Positions 12,174 through 23,789 of a stretch of DNA of 64,000 nt are shown piece after piece; positions within the stretch are counted from its first letter, which is position 1, and each line of letters starts with the position of its first letter. Both the position numbers and the translations under genes were made by a program. Location of the stretch: assembly GCF_964204645.1 (NCBI RefSeq), contig NC_134028.1, positions 15,615,263 to 15,679,262 of the forward strand. Reading direction: 5' to 3'. The notes under the pieces are model-generated. The model had not been told where the DNA came from. It saw only the letters and a list, made by a program, of their open reading frames with translations, and ran no database searches. This DNA is from Tubulanus polymorphus (taxonomy: Eukaryota > Nemertea > Palaeonemertea > Tubulaniformes > Tubulanidae).

Positions 12174-12367
12174 TGTGAAGGAATATGTCCATCAGTCGTT
12201 TTCTATGTTGTAACTGGCGGGTGCTGCCCTCTCTCTCTCGAAAATACAGAACAATAGGTGATTGTGTTAATATCTTTTGTCCGCCTTTTTACTGGTTTTT
12301 GGGCTCTCAGAGTCTATATTTGGTGGAAACTTCTACTGTGGAACAGGCAGAATAGGACCTCGTTACA
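12174..12367 (+). repeat. 5' LTR of element 1
   Basis: 194 bp, TG...CA bounded, nearly identical to 19995-20188 (7 differences). It includes a CTCTCTCTC run. Confidence 0.92.
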
Positions 12368-12368
12368 T

Positions 12369-12390
12369 CTGGTGGCAGCGTAGTGGGATT
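12369..12390 (+). other. Primer-binding site region of element 1
   Basis: Directly after the 5' LTR comes CTGGTGGCAGCGTAGTGGGA. Element 2 has almost the same string (with 'gaag') at the same place, 38575. The position is that of the tRNA primer site; I do not assign the tRNA. Confidence 0.65.
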
Positions 12391-12612
12391 TGATTGTGAA
12401 AAAACCAGTTGAAATTGAGTTGAAGCGGTGAACACGTTTTTCTCCGTTTAGTCTGTGTAAATTACGGTTACTTTTTGTGTGTACTTTACGTATTTTTTTT
12501 TACCTACTTCGTAATTCCTAGTACATATTTAGTATTATTTAAGTGCCTGTTTCCCCTAAATTTATTTGCGGTCCTGTATTTTCTGTGTCATTTATATAAA
12601 AGAATAGTAATT

Positions 12613-13735
12613 ATGACGGATGTTGAGAATGATGTGTGTGAGCCCTTGGCCTTATCTAGGCCTATGTCACCAACGGCCGTAGCTGCACATCATGACCTCC
12701 TGGTTAGTGAGGAGGGTAACCTCTCGTTAAAACCAAAACGTGGCCGTCCAACGAAGACAAAAGCTGAAAATTTGAAAACATCTGAGGATTCCATCCTCCA
12801 GCGACTGACTGAAGTGATGGAGAGGGTCGTGACGAGAGATGCACCCACCCCGAAAATGCACAATATTCCGGCACCCAAGCCCTATACCATGGGACACAAT
12901 TTCCGCGTTTGGCTCGAAAGGTTTGACGCGTTCGCTGACCTGGCACAGATTAGTTCTCGCATCAACGGGGGCGAACAGCGTAAATCACACCTGATGATGC
13001 GACTTGACCATGAGGCATACCAGGCTGTCTCGAACCTACGTCTCGACTCGAGCCTGTCGTATGATGATTTCTGTCGGCGGCTATCATCCCGTTTCCAACA
13101 AACAAAGACTGTGGATGACTTTAAGATGTTGTTGAAAGGGAGGGACCAAAAGACAACTGCATCTGTGGAACGCTATGCCGACGAGTTAGCAGAACTGGCA
13201 AGGAACGCGTACCCTGGCATTGCCTACGAGCTGCAGGATGAATTGGCCAAAGACCAATTCCTTAAAGGTAATAGCCTACCCGTCTCAGCGAAGCAGTCCA
13301 TGTATGCGGCCCAGCCAAGTTCGTTGGCTGCAGCAGTCGCTCAAGCATGGACTCTGGAAACAGCGAGACGGTTGACAGGGCACGACTCATAAACAAAAAG
13401 TATCCGTTAACCAGACCCAGCTCGACTCGACTAGTTCAGCCATAGCCAAACAACTCGACGAATTGAAATCGATGATGGGAACGCTGATGACTCGAGTAGG
13501 CCATTTGGAAGCAGTTGTCTCTGGTAATGGCAATCGTCGACCGCCCGCCGATGACAAATGTTGGCGTTGCAGGTATGCAGACCACCCCAAAAACTTGTGC
13601 CCACAAGTTAAATGCTATAATTGCGAGGGGGAGTGGTCACTATTCAAGTACCTGCCACCTACGTAAGGGAAACCAGGGAAACGAGAAGCGGGGTTTTCAG
13701 GGGGGCAGTGGAAACCCAATCAGGAAATAGTCCCC
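12613..13735 (+). pseudogene. Ty3/gypsy gag, element 1 (frameshifted)
   Basis: Capsid/nucleocapsid polyprotein of the retrotransposon. The ATG at 12613 (MTDVENDV) is preferred to upstream in-frame codons, which only add a hydrophobic stretch inside the leader. The capsid-like region includes VWLERFDAFADL and DELAKDQFLKG, both with counterparts in element 2. The first frame ends with a stop at 13390-13392; the continuation lies in another frame (from about 13395) and encodes a Cys/His-rich part CWRCRYADHPKNLC. A second frameshift near 13630 separates the final CCHC knuckle (CYNC...GHYSSTC). At least two frame breaks make it non-functional. Confidence 0.85.
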
Positions 13736-13863
13736 CTGTACCGCTGTATATACCCCCCGCAAGACGTAGGAAAAATCGGATGAATATGGCAAATGGTCTA
13801 ACGTGCGATGCAAGTAGAGATGCACCTATTGATGGTTACCATCATACTAGCCCCACCACCGTG

Positions 13864-13983
13864 AGACCATCAAGCCATATTCAAATGATATCGAGACCAT
13901 CAAACCATATTCAAATGATATCAAGACCATCAAACCATATTCAAATGATATCGAGACCATCAAACCATATGCAAACGACACCT
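13864..13983 (+). repeat. 30-bp in-frame tandem repeat (4 copies)
   Basis: Four 30-bp units encode variants of RPSNHIQMIS in the linker between the nucleocapsid and the protease. Element 2 has no such expansion. The period is a multiple of three, so the frame is kept. Confidence 0.85.
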
Positions 13984-14113
13984 CAAGATGTATATGTGGT
14001 TGCTGGCCCGGCATGTGATTCTAGTGGAGATACACCTACTGATGGTCCACATCCTACTAGAACCATCACTGTTAGACCACCACAACATACCCAAAGTATA
14101 GAAGAAAATCGAC

Positions 14114-17100
14114 GTGACCCTTCGGAGAACAGTGAGGCGTCCCAGTCCGGCTACGGAAAACACTTGTCACAAGTTGCGCGACACCAAGGTTCAAACAACA
14201 GGAACAGAACCAGCCCAGACGAGCTTAGTTACAAACATCGGAACAGTGAGGCTCCACGCCTCGGGCCTTTTCTGTGATGCCGTAGTAAATGACAATTCGA
14301 AAGCGGTGGTACTCCTGGACACTGGTGCCTCCTGCACAATCATTATTAGAGGTTCGGTATGGGACACTAGTAGCCCGACTGGTGAAGCCGCTGCACTGAG
14401 GCCAATCGAAGGAATCGTGACAACGGCTACCGGTCAGCCAATGGAGTTACGTGGATTAGCTGATGTATGTCTGAGAGTTGGAACTGAAGAATTTCATGTC
14501 CCCATGATCGTCAGCGAGGATTTGGCACAAGACTGCTTGTTTGGAAGTGATTTCTTCGAGAAATATGGCTTTTACATAGATTACCGTAACAAAGTGCTCC
14601 GCTTCGGAAGCTTCAGCGAGGTGCCTGTCCGCCAGAGCCCCAAACGCGCGAGCGCTTGCAGGGTGTTCATCAGTAAGAGCCAAATCATTCCAGCTGGATC
14701 TGGATTTCTGCACTGGGAAAACACTGGTGGTACCGGAGGCAAACCATATACCGGTTCGGCTAGCTAACTTCTCGGATGAGGCTTGTCGAGTCGACAGGGG
14801 CCAGACTATTGGTCTATTCTGCCCCCTACAGTCAGTTGACATCATGACTGTCGACGACCATGCTCAAAACCCGTCAACTCCCATCATGACTGTCGACGAC
14901 CATGCTCAAAACCCGTCAACTCCAAAAATCCAGCTGCAGGGTGGTGACAATACTGAATTCATGGACCTCTTGAGAGAATTGAAAATCGACCAGCTTGAAA
15001 TCCCCACTGACATGAAAACACAGCTTTTTCGACATCATACGGGAGCACAAGTCAGTTTTCTCGATGGGAGACTTTGACATTGGTCGAACAGATTGGCTTG
15101 AATTCGAGATCGACACCGGTGACCACCCACCGATAAAACAACATCCCCGTCGGCTACCCCCTGGTAGGAGAGCTTTTGTTGAGGGGACGACCAAGGAGCT
15201 TTTAGAACACGACTTGATCCGGCCATCCACCAGCCCGTGGTCAAGCCCAATAGTTCTAGCGAAAAAGGCCGATGGTTCCCTGCGTCTATGCTGCGATTAC
15301 CGCCGACTCAATGACGCAACAGTCAAAGACGCTCACCCATTAGGTAGAATAGACAGTACCCTAGAGGCTTTATCGGGCGCAACCTGGTTCTCGTCCCTCG
15401 ATTTGACCAGCGGATACTGGCAGGTCCCAATAAAGGAATCAGACAAACATAAGAACGCATTCACGACTGAAAACCATCTATTTGAGTGGAATGTCATGCC
15501 GTTTGTAATGCCCCGGCGTCATTCAGCAGACTGATGGCAATGGTACTGGATGATGTTGCATGGAAAACATGCCTTATCTTCCTGGATGATGTAGTGGTGT
15601 TTAGGCATGATCTACCAACCCATCTGACGCGATTACAAGAGGTATTTCGTTGCTTTCAGAAAGCCGGTCTCAAGCTAAAACCGAGAAAATGCTCGCTTTT
15701 CCAGCAGCGCCTCAAGTTTTTGGGGCATGTAGTAAGCGAGGCCGGTGTCGAAACCGACGGTGCCAAATGCGATAGAGTCAGGGATTGGCCGACCCCAACG
15801 TCAGTTACCGAACTGCGTAGTTTCCTTGGTCTTGTGACATATTACTCGCAATTCATCAAGGATTTCGCCGACTTGACAGCCCCGCTACACCGCCTTACGA
15901 GGAAAAATGAACCATTCATCTGGACATCCAAGCAACAACTAGCGTTTGACGGACTGAAAGAAAAGCTGACCAGCTCCCCTATCCTGGCATTCCCAGATTT
16001 CTCGGAGGGAGCTGGAGAGTTCATTTTGGACTGTGACGCCTCTAACTGGGCTATCGGAGGGGTGCTGTCACAGCTACGACGCGACGGTTCTGAGAGAGTG
16101 ATCGAGTACAGTAGCCGCACGCTGAAAGGTGGAGAGGAGAACTATTGTGCCACCAGGCGCGAAATGTTGGCCTTGGTTGACATGATTGACCACTTCCGCC
16201 ACCATTTACTAGGCAGGAAATTCAAAGTTCGCACAGACCACGCAGCACTCAAGTGGCTACAAACCTTCAAAAGCCCTGAGGGCCAAGTGGCTCAGTGGCT
16301 CGAACGCCTATCGGAATATGATTTCGTTATCGAACATCGAGCTGGAAGCAAACATTTGAACGCAGACGCCCTGTCTCGCATCCCTAAGAGACAGAGGAAA
16401 CATGGGGACTGCCCAACTTGTGGTGACACTGGTCCATCTATATACCAGGTGACTGCAAAACATCAGGGCGATTTGACAGCGCACTCCACTGGCTTGTCCA
16501 GGAACAAAATAATCGAGGCGCAAGTAAATGACCCCGAAATATCGGAAATTAGGGAGTTCTTGGCCAGAGATGGGGTCAAGGACAAGAAACGGCTACAACG
16601 GTGTGGTAGAACAGCGAGGAGCCTCTATAGTCTGGTTGAGCGTCTAGAGCTTTTAGATGGCATTCTTGCGCTTAAACCACTTCCGGGGGCTACCTCAACG
16701 AGACACCGAGTGGTACTACCCATTTCACTGACTGATGGAACCATAGGAGTCATACATTTGCGGGGAAACATCTCGGTACCAAAAAGACAGAGTGCAAAAT
16801 TAGGGAAAGATTCTGGGTATTAGGCCTCTCAGCTAGGATCAGGGATTTTGTTCGGGGCTGCAAAACTTGCCAAGAGTGCAAGTCCCCGTCCAAACTACCA
16901 AAAGCCCCAATGATGTCTACACCGGTAGGGCGACGCTTCCAGCGTGTACATATAGACATCGTGGGCCCATTACCGAGAACCCGCCGCGGCAACGTCTACA
17001 TTCTAGTGGCTCAAGATGCATTCACTAAGTGGCCCGAAGCATGGCCAATTCGCACGGAAAAGGCCTCCGTGGTGGCACGTGCCCTTGTGAACGAGTGGGA

Positions 17101-18334
17101 CACCCGTTATGGCTGCCCTGAATCCATCCACTCGGACAAAGGCGCGAACTTCGAGTCGAAAGTTTTCATGGAGATGTGTAGGATCTTGGCTATTGAAAAG
17201 ACCAGAACCACTGCCTACCATCCTATGGGCAATGGGCAGGTGGAAAATTTCAATAAGTCCCTGAAAGCCATGCTGACTACAGCCGTCAATGAGTGTGGAA
17301 CAAACTGGGACGAAGAACTACCTGCGTGTTTGATGGCATTTCGTTCAAGCGTCTAGCACTCCACTCTTGAAACGTCGTTCTACTTGATGTACGCCGAGGA
17401 AATGTCACTACCAATCGACATCAGCGTAGACTTGCCCGAGGACCACCAACCAAGGACTAAGTATGGCATGGACCTCTCTGACCGCCTCACTAAGTCACAC
17501 AACATTGTTCGTGATCGACTAGTGATGGCACAAAGGCGTCAGAAAATGGACTATGACCGTTTCGCAAAACGCGGGGGTTACAAGGTCGGGGATCGCGTGT
17601 GGCTGATGAGCCATTTCTTGAAAAAGGACGAGGCATCTAAGTTCCACTGGAAATGGAAAGGGCCTTACGTCGTGACCGAGAGACTATCGGAGGTGAATTA
17701 CAGGGTTGTCCTGGAACCAGGCGCCGATCCGAGGGCGGTGAAGAGAAAGCGGGTTGTGCACTTCAATGATATGAAACCGTGCTTCCTGTCTAGTGAGACC
17801 GTGACCATAGGTCATAAAAAACCGAGACAGGAACCGGTTAAAACGACCGATCCTGAGGAGCAACCAACACTCAATAACGACGAGGGGGAGGTAGATGAAG
17901 ACTGTGTCTGGACACGGTAACACCCAGAGACAACGGCGGTTATTCAAGAACCTCTTGTAACAAACCCTACCCAAAACCATCGCGAGCCTCCTACTCAAAA
18001 CCACTCCAAGGCTGGGCCTTTGAACATTACAGACACTGAGGGGCACAGAAGACTCAGGCCCAGAGTAGGGATCGGGCGCACTAGTCGGTTCGTAAACTCA
18101 TGTACAGTCAACAACGATGATTCGCTAGCCAACCAAAATAGGGCCTCAGACCCTTTGGTGAATCCAAACGGACTTATAGGACCTCCAGTCGCCTCGGACA
18201 AGATTGAGCAGAACAACATTATTTATATAGAACTGATCCAAAATTGCCAGAAATGTCGCGAAGTTCGGTCCCGGATTAACATGAGGAAAGGCTACTGGTT
18301 AGAAATGGGCCGGTACCTTAAATCAAAGGGTTAA
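14114..18334 (+). pseudogene. Ty3/gypsy pol (PR-RT-RH-IN), element 1, broken
   Basis: Enzymes in order: aspartic protease (LLDTGAS near 14320), reverse transcriptase (about 15100-15620, with LRLCCDYR and FLDD in place of the usual YxDD), RNase H (from DCDASNWAIG near 16030 to RTDHAALKW) and integrase. The integrase zinc-binding part spans about 16750-16890; the core has Asp in HIDIVGP, Asp in IHSDKGANF and Glu in GQVENFNK; a C-terminal GDRVW...WKGPYVV module follows. Breaks: frameshifts near 14710, 15060, 15520, 16770 and 17930, and an in-frame TAG at 17354-17356 just after the integrase core. The last part (18020-18334) carries a Cys pair (NCQKC) and basic tail, matched in element 2 by a similar C-terminus. 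Non-functional as it stands. Confidence 0.9.
14841..14924 (+). repeat. 42-bp tandem duplication in pol
   Basis: Two identical 42-bp copies encode MTVDDHAQNPSTPI twice, between the protease and RT domains. The duplication is in frame and looks recent. Confidence 0.85.
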
Positions 18335-18336
18335 AT

Positions 18337-18338
<2 letters not shown>

Positions 18339-18426
<88 letters not shown>
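18339..18426. repeat. (TA)n microsatellite, ~88 bp
   Basis: Uninterrupted TA dinucleotides lie just after the pol stop and before ORF3 of element 1. The length is probably variable and prone to assembly error. Confidence 0.95.
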
Positions 18427-18428
<2 letters not shown>

Positions 18429-18638
18429 CTTGTATATAACCCTGTATATATATTTACTTAGTTTTAGTAGACAGTTTATTATCATTTGTAACTGGTGGTG
18501 ACTTGGATTTCAGACCCCTTGCACCTCCTGATGGTATGCTTGGGACCACCCACCTTGCATGATTCAGGTGGTCTCTGAATGAACGGAATCTCCGCCATTT
18601 AGTCTTGTCGTTGCAGCCAACTCATGTTTTGAACTATT

Positions 18639-18650
18639 TATCGTTTCTAG
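18639..18650 (+). promoter_or_regulatory. Candidate 3' splice site before ORF3, element 1
   Basis: TATCGTTTCTAG ends one base before the ORF3 ATG at 18652. A second acceptor-like 'ttgtcgttgcag' ends at 18616. Element 2 has an equally good acceptor at the same relative place (44311-44332). ORF3 is therefore likely expressed from a spliced subgenomic RNA, as retroviral env is. This is inference from consensus and position. Confidence 0.5.
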
Positions 18651-18651
18651 C

Positions 18652-19479
18652 ATGGACTGTATCGAGTTAGACCAGTTATCTAGCCTCCACGAGGCGACAC
18701 AGACCCTTAAACGGCAGGAAAGAAGTCTGTTCCACCCTTCACAGACAGGCCAAGAACCTCAGCGAATTGAGAGCCAAGATGCATGGGCAGACTTTATAAC
18801 TCTGCCTTAGAACAGTCGTTTGTGGAGGATCCTGGTCGCATAGTAACCGGTGCGGTAGTAACCGGTCTCAAGACGACAAAGACCCGACGTTTTCGGCCGA
18901 AGATGAGCACAGCTGCATTTGAGTACATCAGCCAGGAACTAGTGAACGCCGAATGTGGTGGCGACTCCTCGCACATCTGGCCGAGACTTGAAGACTTGAA
19001 ACAGAGGGCAGTTGAGGACTTACCAATCGTGTTGCTGGGAGACTCAATGTTTACGGGGCTAAAGGCCAGCGGCGGTTTGATTCCGATTTGCCACCCTGGT
19101 GAACGACTCGGTGATTTGTTGGAGTACCTCCCACATGTATCCTTTAGGGCAAGAGCGATTGTGGTCACGCATGGTATGAACCATGCCGGCGATTATGGCA
19201 GGACGACAGAGAAGTTTGTGGAAGTTTTGGCGCTACTCAAGGGCAAGCACCCTTCTGTTCCCCTTTTCCACCTACAGACCCCTGTCCCTCCTTGCTGGCG
19301 TGGTGACCACAATCGGGTAAACAACATCAACCGGGTTTAACGTCTTCGCCCTCCGTGCCAGGTTCCAACAGGCCGACCATCCAGATATCCCGGATTATGA
19401 TTTTGTGGGGATCCACTACAAAAAGTCGGCCATGCATTATGTCTGTCGGGAAAAAATCCGTGTGGTAGATCGCGTCTGA
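18652..19479 (+). pseudogene. ORF3 of element 1: SGNH/GDSL-type hydrolase-like, frameshifted
   Basis: A third gene between pol and the 3' LTR. It starts at ATG 18652 (MDCIELDQL). A frameshift near 18800 and another at about 19340 break it. The middle frame (18783-19340) has LLGDSMFTGL (block I Ser), CHPGERLGD (block II Gly candidate) and VVTHGMNHAG (block III Asn). The last frame has DYDFVGIHY (block V His) and ends with TGA at 19477-19479. The order and spacing match the SGNH hydrolase fold. The Asp partner lies five residues before the His rather than the usual three. It is homologous along its length to the intact ORF at 44341-45189, which supports the joined gene model. The substrate is unknown. 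Esterase domains of this superfamily are known in ORF1 of CR1-type LINEs; in a Ty3/gypsy env position I know of no standard counterpart. Confidence 0.7.
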
Positions 19480-19994
19480 ATGTGTTTCCTTCGGTACCTA
19501 ACGATGGTTCACCTGGAGTCGCTTATTCTTTGTAATGTTAGTGACAAAAAGCCATTCAGTCCAAATACTACCACACGTGACCCCCCAGATGTAGCACACC
19601 CCAGTGCGAACAGTTTCTTTCCGTTTTCTTTTGATTGCATTTTTCAGCTTCCCAGGACGAGGAACAGTGGCAGAGGGGCAAGGCAAGTGCAGTGTCCATT
19701 GGCCGTATCTACCTTTTGATGGTATAGATATTTTTGGTTAGACACTACGCTTAGGTGCGCCCCGAAAACAAACCACAAACCATTTGTGGAGATCGAAAGC
19801 TGCATGTATTATCATCACTGAGATGCAACCCTAATGCGAAACAACGACTACGCCGTGTTAGATGTCTACTGTATCCAGAGCCGAGAAGTTCGGAGCTTAA
19901 TATACTATAATAAGGACTATAATTAAATTTGTGTAGATATTTTGACTATATATTCCTGTTCAAATAGGAGTTTGAACAAGTTGAAGGGGGTTGG
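19480..19994 (+). other. 3' non-coding region and polypurine tract, element 1
   Basis: About 515 bp between ORF3 and the 3' LTR without a convincing frame. It ends with a purine run GAAGGGGG at 19983-19990, a candidate plus-strand primer. Confidence 0.6.
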
Positions 19995-20188
19995 TGTGAT
20001 GGAATATGTCCATCAGTCGTTTTCTATGTTGTAACTGTAGGGTGCTGCCCTCTCTCTCTCGAAAATACAGAACAATAGGTGATTGTGTTAATATCTTTTG
20101 TCCGCCTTTTTACTGGTTTTTGGGCTCTCAGAGTCGATATTTGGAGGAAACTTCTATTGTGGAACAGGCAGAATAGGACATCGTTACA
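19995..20188 (+). repeat. 3' LTR of element 1
   Basis: 194 bp, matching 12174-12367 with 7 substitutions, followed by the CTTG target duplication. Confidence 0.92.
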
Positions 20189-20192
20189 CTTG

Positions 20193-21855
20193 GCAGTACA
20201 TAGGAATCGATCTGCAGTCTGGGCCGACCACAATTCGATATTTTTCCTTCTTTGAGATATTCGCCCAACGGTGTTGTCTTCCAGTTAAAACTATAGATGC
20301 ATAAACTACTCAACTAAAATGTTGAACTAAAACCCAATACGATAACGTGAACTTCGGAAATTGATGTCGGGGAATTTAACATATGTAGGCCCTAGTCGTA
20401 TAAGGAATCAAGTATGCTGCATCGAATCGATCCTATTCCTCTTCAGCAATGGAAACAACGCTATGGTCTTATTTGAAAATATCTTTATTGACATGTAAAT
20501 ATGCACAAAATCTGTAGAGATATGATTATTTCTCGATGACTACAACATTAATACATATGTGTCAAACCTACGATGGAGAACCGAAACATTTTTTTCTCAA
20601 CTATTTTTTCATTTTTTGACTGGTCCCCTGATGTACAACCATGGAGGACTCTTAGTAGAGACAACATGCCATGCAACAGAAATAATCTATTCTCACAATG
20701 GTTGTTACGTGTTCTGATTTTTAGCACAAAATTAATCTTTTACACAAGGGTCATTTTAAACTATGTACGATATACATGTACCTGAGGTTGATAGAAATTC
20801 CTCGAATCGAAAATAACTGAATCTACATAGGGGAAACAATATATACCTTGTAGACAAATAGCCATTTAACATCATTATCAATACATGATAACATGGTTTT
20901 CATAAAAATTGACTAATACGTAGTAATGCGTATGGTGTAGAGTATACTCAGTAGTCACACATTTCCACAGGTTTATATAACATGTGACAGTGCTAATGAT
21001 TATTGAAAATGAAGAAAATCATACATTGGATAATATAGCAGCAATATTAGACAATTGGGTGGTCACCAATTCTAATAGGGGTAGACCTCTTACCTGCTAA
21101 TACACCAGGGTCAAGGAAATCAATATAGGTTGACAGGCTGTATGGTGCCAATGAAAAATTCAAGATGGAAGACATCCTGTCATGTTGGACATATCATCTA
21201 GCTGATAGATCACCATTTTCAATATCACCTCTTCCAACTCATACACAAACTTTCAAGAAGATTTATTAAGACTTACCGGCTGTAGAGTTCTAACAAACCT
21301 TACAGGAGGGTGGTGCAGGAGGGTTAGAGATTATTACAACATTGAACATTTTGAAAGTTCAGATGAGAAACTAAGCTTCTTTCGCAAGTTATTTTGTACC
21401 AATGGAGGCACGTGTCATACATGAGCAAAAATGGACTTCAGTCAAGCAAAAGTCCATAAAAATTATACGATGCCCCTAGGAAAGGCATCAAGACAACACA
21501 TCAAAGTGTAATGAAAACGTTAAAAAGGAACCTGATTCCATCTATGGACACTCATAATCCTCAAATGGACAAAAATGTTTGAATATTCAATACAAGTTCA
21601 TACCTGCAAATGCAAATCAATTATACAAACTCACACATGGAATCTAAATTAGAAGAAGTTGCGTTGGCAGAACCATAGAAGAGAATCTTCAATGACATAA
21701 CAAAATAGAGAATATTCTTTCTTTCAGAGTACATTTTTAAAGGGGTCCAGGAACACTCTGCCTACTCGGAAAATGATATGGAATGCCCAAAAATCAGACA
21801 ATTTCTATATTCTATGCCTCTTATACAGAAACCTTTGGAATTTACCACTAGAACT
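20193..21855. other. No gene recognised
   Basis: AT-rich sequence with short unrelated open frames only, and no domain motifs or exon-like stretches. The pre-insertion sequence of element 1 resumes here. Confidence 0.5.
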
Positions 21856-22061
21856 TGTCATGAGCTACAATTTTGCAATTATTGTAACAAAATAAGCCCA
21901 GATATCAACGTAATATGAAAATACTACGTTATTTGGCTATTCAGCGCTCACTGGTGACAATATACATAACCCAATGACCTTGAACCCCACCCAAATTATA
22001 GAACAAGTCATGAGCTACAATTGATTGCGGTTACTAAATTTTTAACGGATAGGTACTAATA

Positions 22062-23205
22062 TACATGCATCTTTCCTGGAGAAACTAAATGCACTACACC
22101 CTAATCTTAAATTTACTTCAGAAATAGGGCCGTCTACACTTCCATTTCTAGATACGTATATTTCGCTCCCAGCAACGGAGCTTCTCATGTATTTAGAAAA
22201 TCAACTTACACTAGCTTGATTCTAAACTTTTCAGCTATGTGTCCTCAAAAATGGAAATTTGGTTTAATCCAATGTCTGCTCCATAGAGCATATACTATAA
22301 GCAGTAGTTGGTTTGTTTTCTCACAAGAAATTGAGTTCCTAAAAAACGTTTTCCACAAAAATGGCTACCCACAAGATTTGTTTAATTCTTGTCTTAGAAG
22401 ATTTTTGAATAGCAAATGTAGTGATGTTACTCCCGCTAGTATGGTCAGGGAAGATAAGGTCGAAACACTTTTTTTCGTTCCTTACATAGGCCTCCGTTCA
22501 ATTATATTTAGCAGAAAACTCAAGAGTCTATTCAAACAATATTACAACGTGGATATTCGTATTGTCTTTACTTCTTTCAAAATTAGGAACTACTTTTCAC
22601 TCAAGTCCCATACTCCTTCACCCTTGTTGGCCAATGTTATTTATAAATCTAAATGTTTGCGTGATGCAAACAACACATACATTGGTAAAACAATGCGACA
22701 TTTGGCCACAAGGGTAAAGGAGCATGGAACTTCACCTTCAGCAATTAAGGAACATTTACCATCATGTATAAATTGTGCATCAAATTTTTCTTTAAAAAAC
22801 AACTTTTCAATCGTTGATTCTGGAAAAAATGACTTTGAAATCACCATCAAAGAGGCATTATATATAAAATCCAAAAAACCAAGTATTAACAAACAACTTT
22901 CCACACATGGTGTCTCATTTTTACTGAACGTATTTTGATATGTTTATAATCCATTTGTACTTTGTAAACTAGGCCACTTCACGCCTGCATGATATTCTCT
23001 GTAATTAGTAACAGTATACTATACATAGTTTGTATCTTTTCATGTCATTTCTTGAAAAGGACTCGAAGAGATGAGTCGAAATCGATTGAAACGTTTGAAC
23101 ATGTAAATAAACTCATTATCATCATGAAGATTGTGATAGTTGCGTTCTTATTATTATTTAACTATCTGGACACTCTTCCGAAATTATATAAATGGACGAA
23201 TTGAA
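22062..23205 (+). mobile_element. Penelope-like element, 5'-truncated
   Basis: The coding remnant (22076-22938) plus about 270 bp of 3' sequence is embedded in a copy of the 2.2-4-kb repeat. It keeps only the end of the reverse transcriptase and the linked GIY-YIG endonuclease. The left boundary (about 22062) is where similarity to the host repeat stops; the right boundary is approximate. Confidence 0.75.
22076..22938 (+). pseudogene. Penelope RT C-terminus with GIY-YIG endonuclease
   Basis: The first part reads LNALHPNLKFT and LPFLDTYISL, a block typical of Penelope-type reverse transcriptases. A frameshift near 22170 leads into the long frame with SLILNFSAMCPQKWKFG. The C-terminal third is a GIY-YIG nuclease: VIYKSKC in the GIY position, then NTYIGKTMRHLATRVKEH and the catalytic-type Glu in IKEALYIKSK, with Cys/His residues (KEHLPSCINC) that may bind zinc. 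It nicks target DNA for retrotransposition in the family. The catalytic RT core is missing, so this copy is dead. The long frame itself is intact to its stop. Confidence 0.85.
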
Positions 23206-23789
23206 TATATTCAACAACTGCCCCTGATGGTGAGAAAAAGAACTGGGTGATCCCAATTTCACATGAGGAGATGAAACCTATGATGGTGCTAATATTATCA
23301 ATTATCAAGACTCAAATTTAACACCCGTTGAAATTTTTCCACTTACGAATGAGTATTCATCACACTAAGATGGCCACCAGCTGCAAAATATTTGACTGAT
23401 CAAAATATGTGTCTGATATGTCAAAGATCCCTTCCCTTATAATACCAATCACAAATTTCAACGAAAAATGGCAAACCATTAGGAAGCTACAGGTCTTGCA
23501 CATTCAAGCCAAAAATAACCTTTTAGCACATAGAAAGGTTACAGGATGGCCATCTTGTAACCAATTTACCCAATTCTTCTATTGCTGATGAGTACAGGGG
23601 GACACATATAGTTCAAGATAATTGATCGAATTGCTTCAAAATTTTCATGGATAAAATGTGTAAAAAGCGTTGATTGCGGCGACCGTCATCTTGATTCCAA
23701 CAGGCTCATTTTTAGGACAGTTAAGTGGATGATAAGTGAATGCAATTGCCCACGGGGACTTAAGTCCAAGTTTAGCTAAAAATGAGAAA

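Larger units (their letters stand above)
12174..20188 (+). mobile_element. Ty3/gypsy LTR retrotransposon 1 (complete, inactivated)
   Basis: Two 194-bp LTRs (12174-12367, 19995-20188) starting TGTGA and ending TTACA are flanked by the 4-bp duplication CTTG (12170-12173 and 20189-20192). They differ at 7 of 194 positions by my count. Between them lie a primer-binding site, gag, pol in the order protease-RT-RNase H-integrase (the Ty3/gypsy order), then a third ORF of SGNH-hydrolase type and a polypurine tract. All ORFs are broken. The element is homologous throughout to the one at 38344-45924 but clearly a different family member, with unrelated LTR sequence. Confidence 0.93.
21860..23770. repeat. 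Second copy of the 2.2-4.06-kb element, interrupted
   Basis: 21860-22060 matches one long unit of the array at 2400-3400 ('catgagctacaattttgcaa', 'cactggtgacaatatac'). 23320-23770 matches the unique right part at 3510-4060 ('cttacgaatgagta', 'aatggcaaaccattaggaag'). The Penelope-like insertion occupies most of the space between; about 110 bp (23210-23320) is unassigned. Confidence 0.7.

Noticed and set aside
20573-20785. Small plus-strand ORF of 70 codons
   Set aside because: Low-complexity AT-rich translation, no motif, no splice or promoter support.
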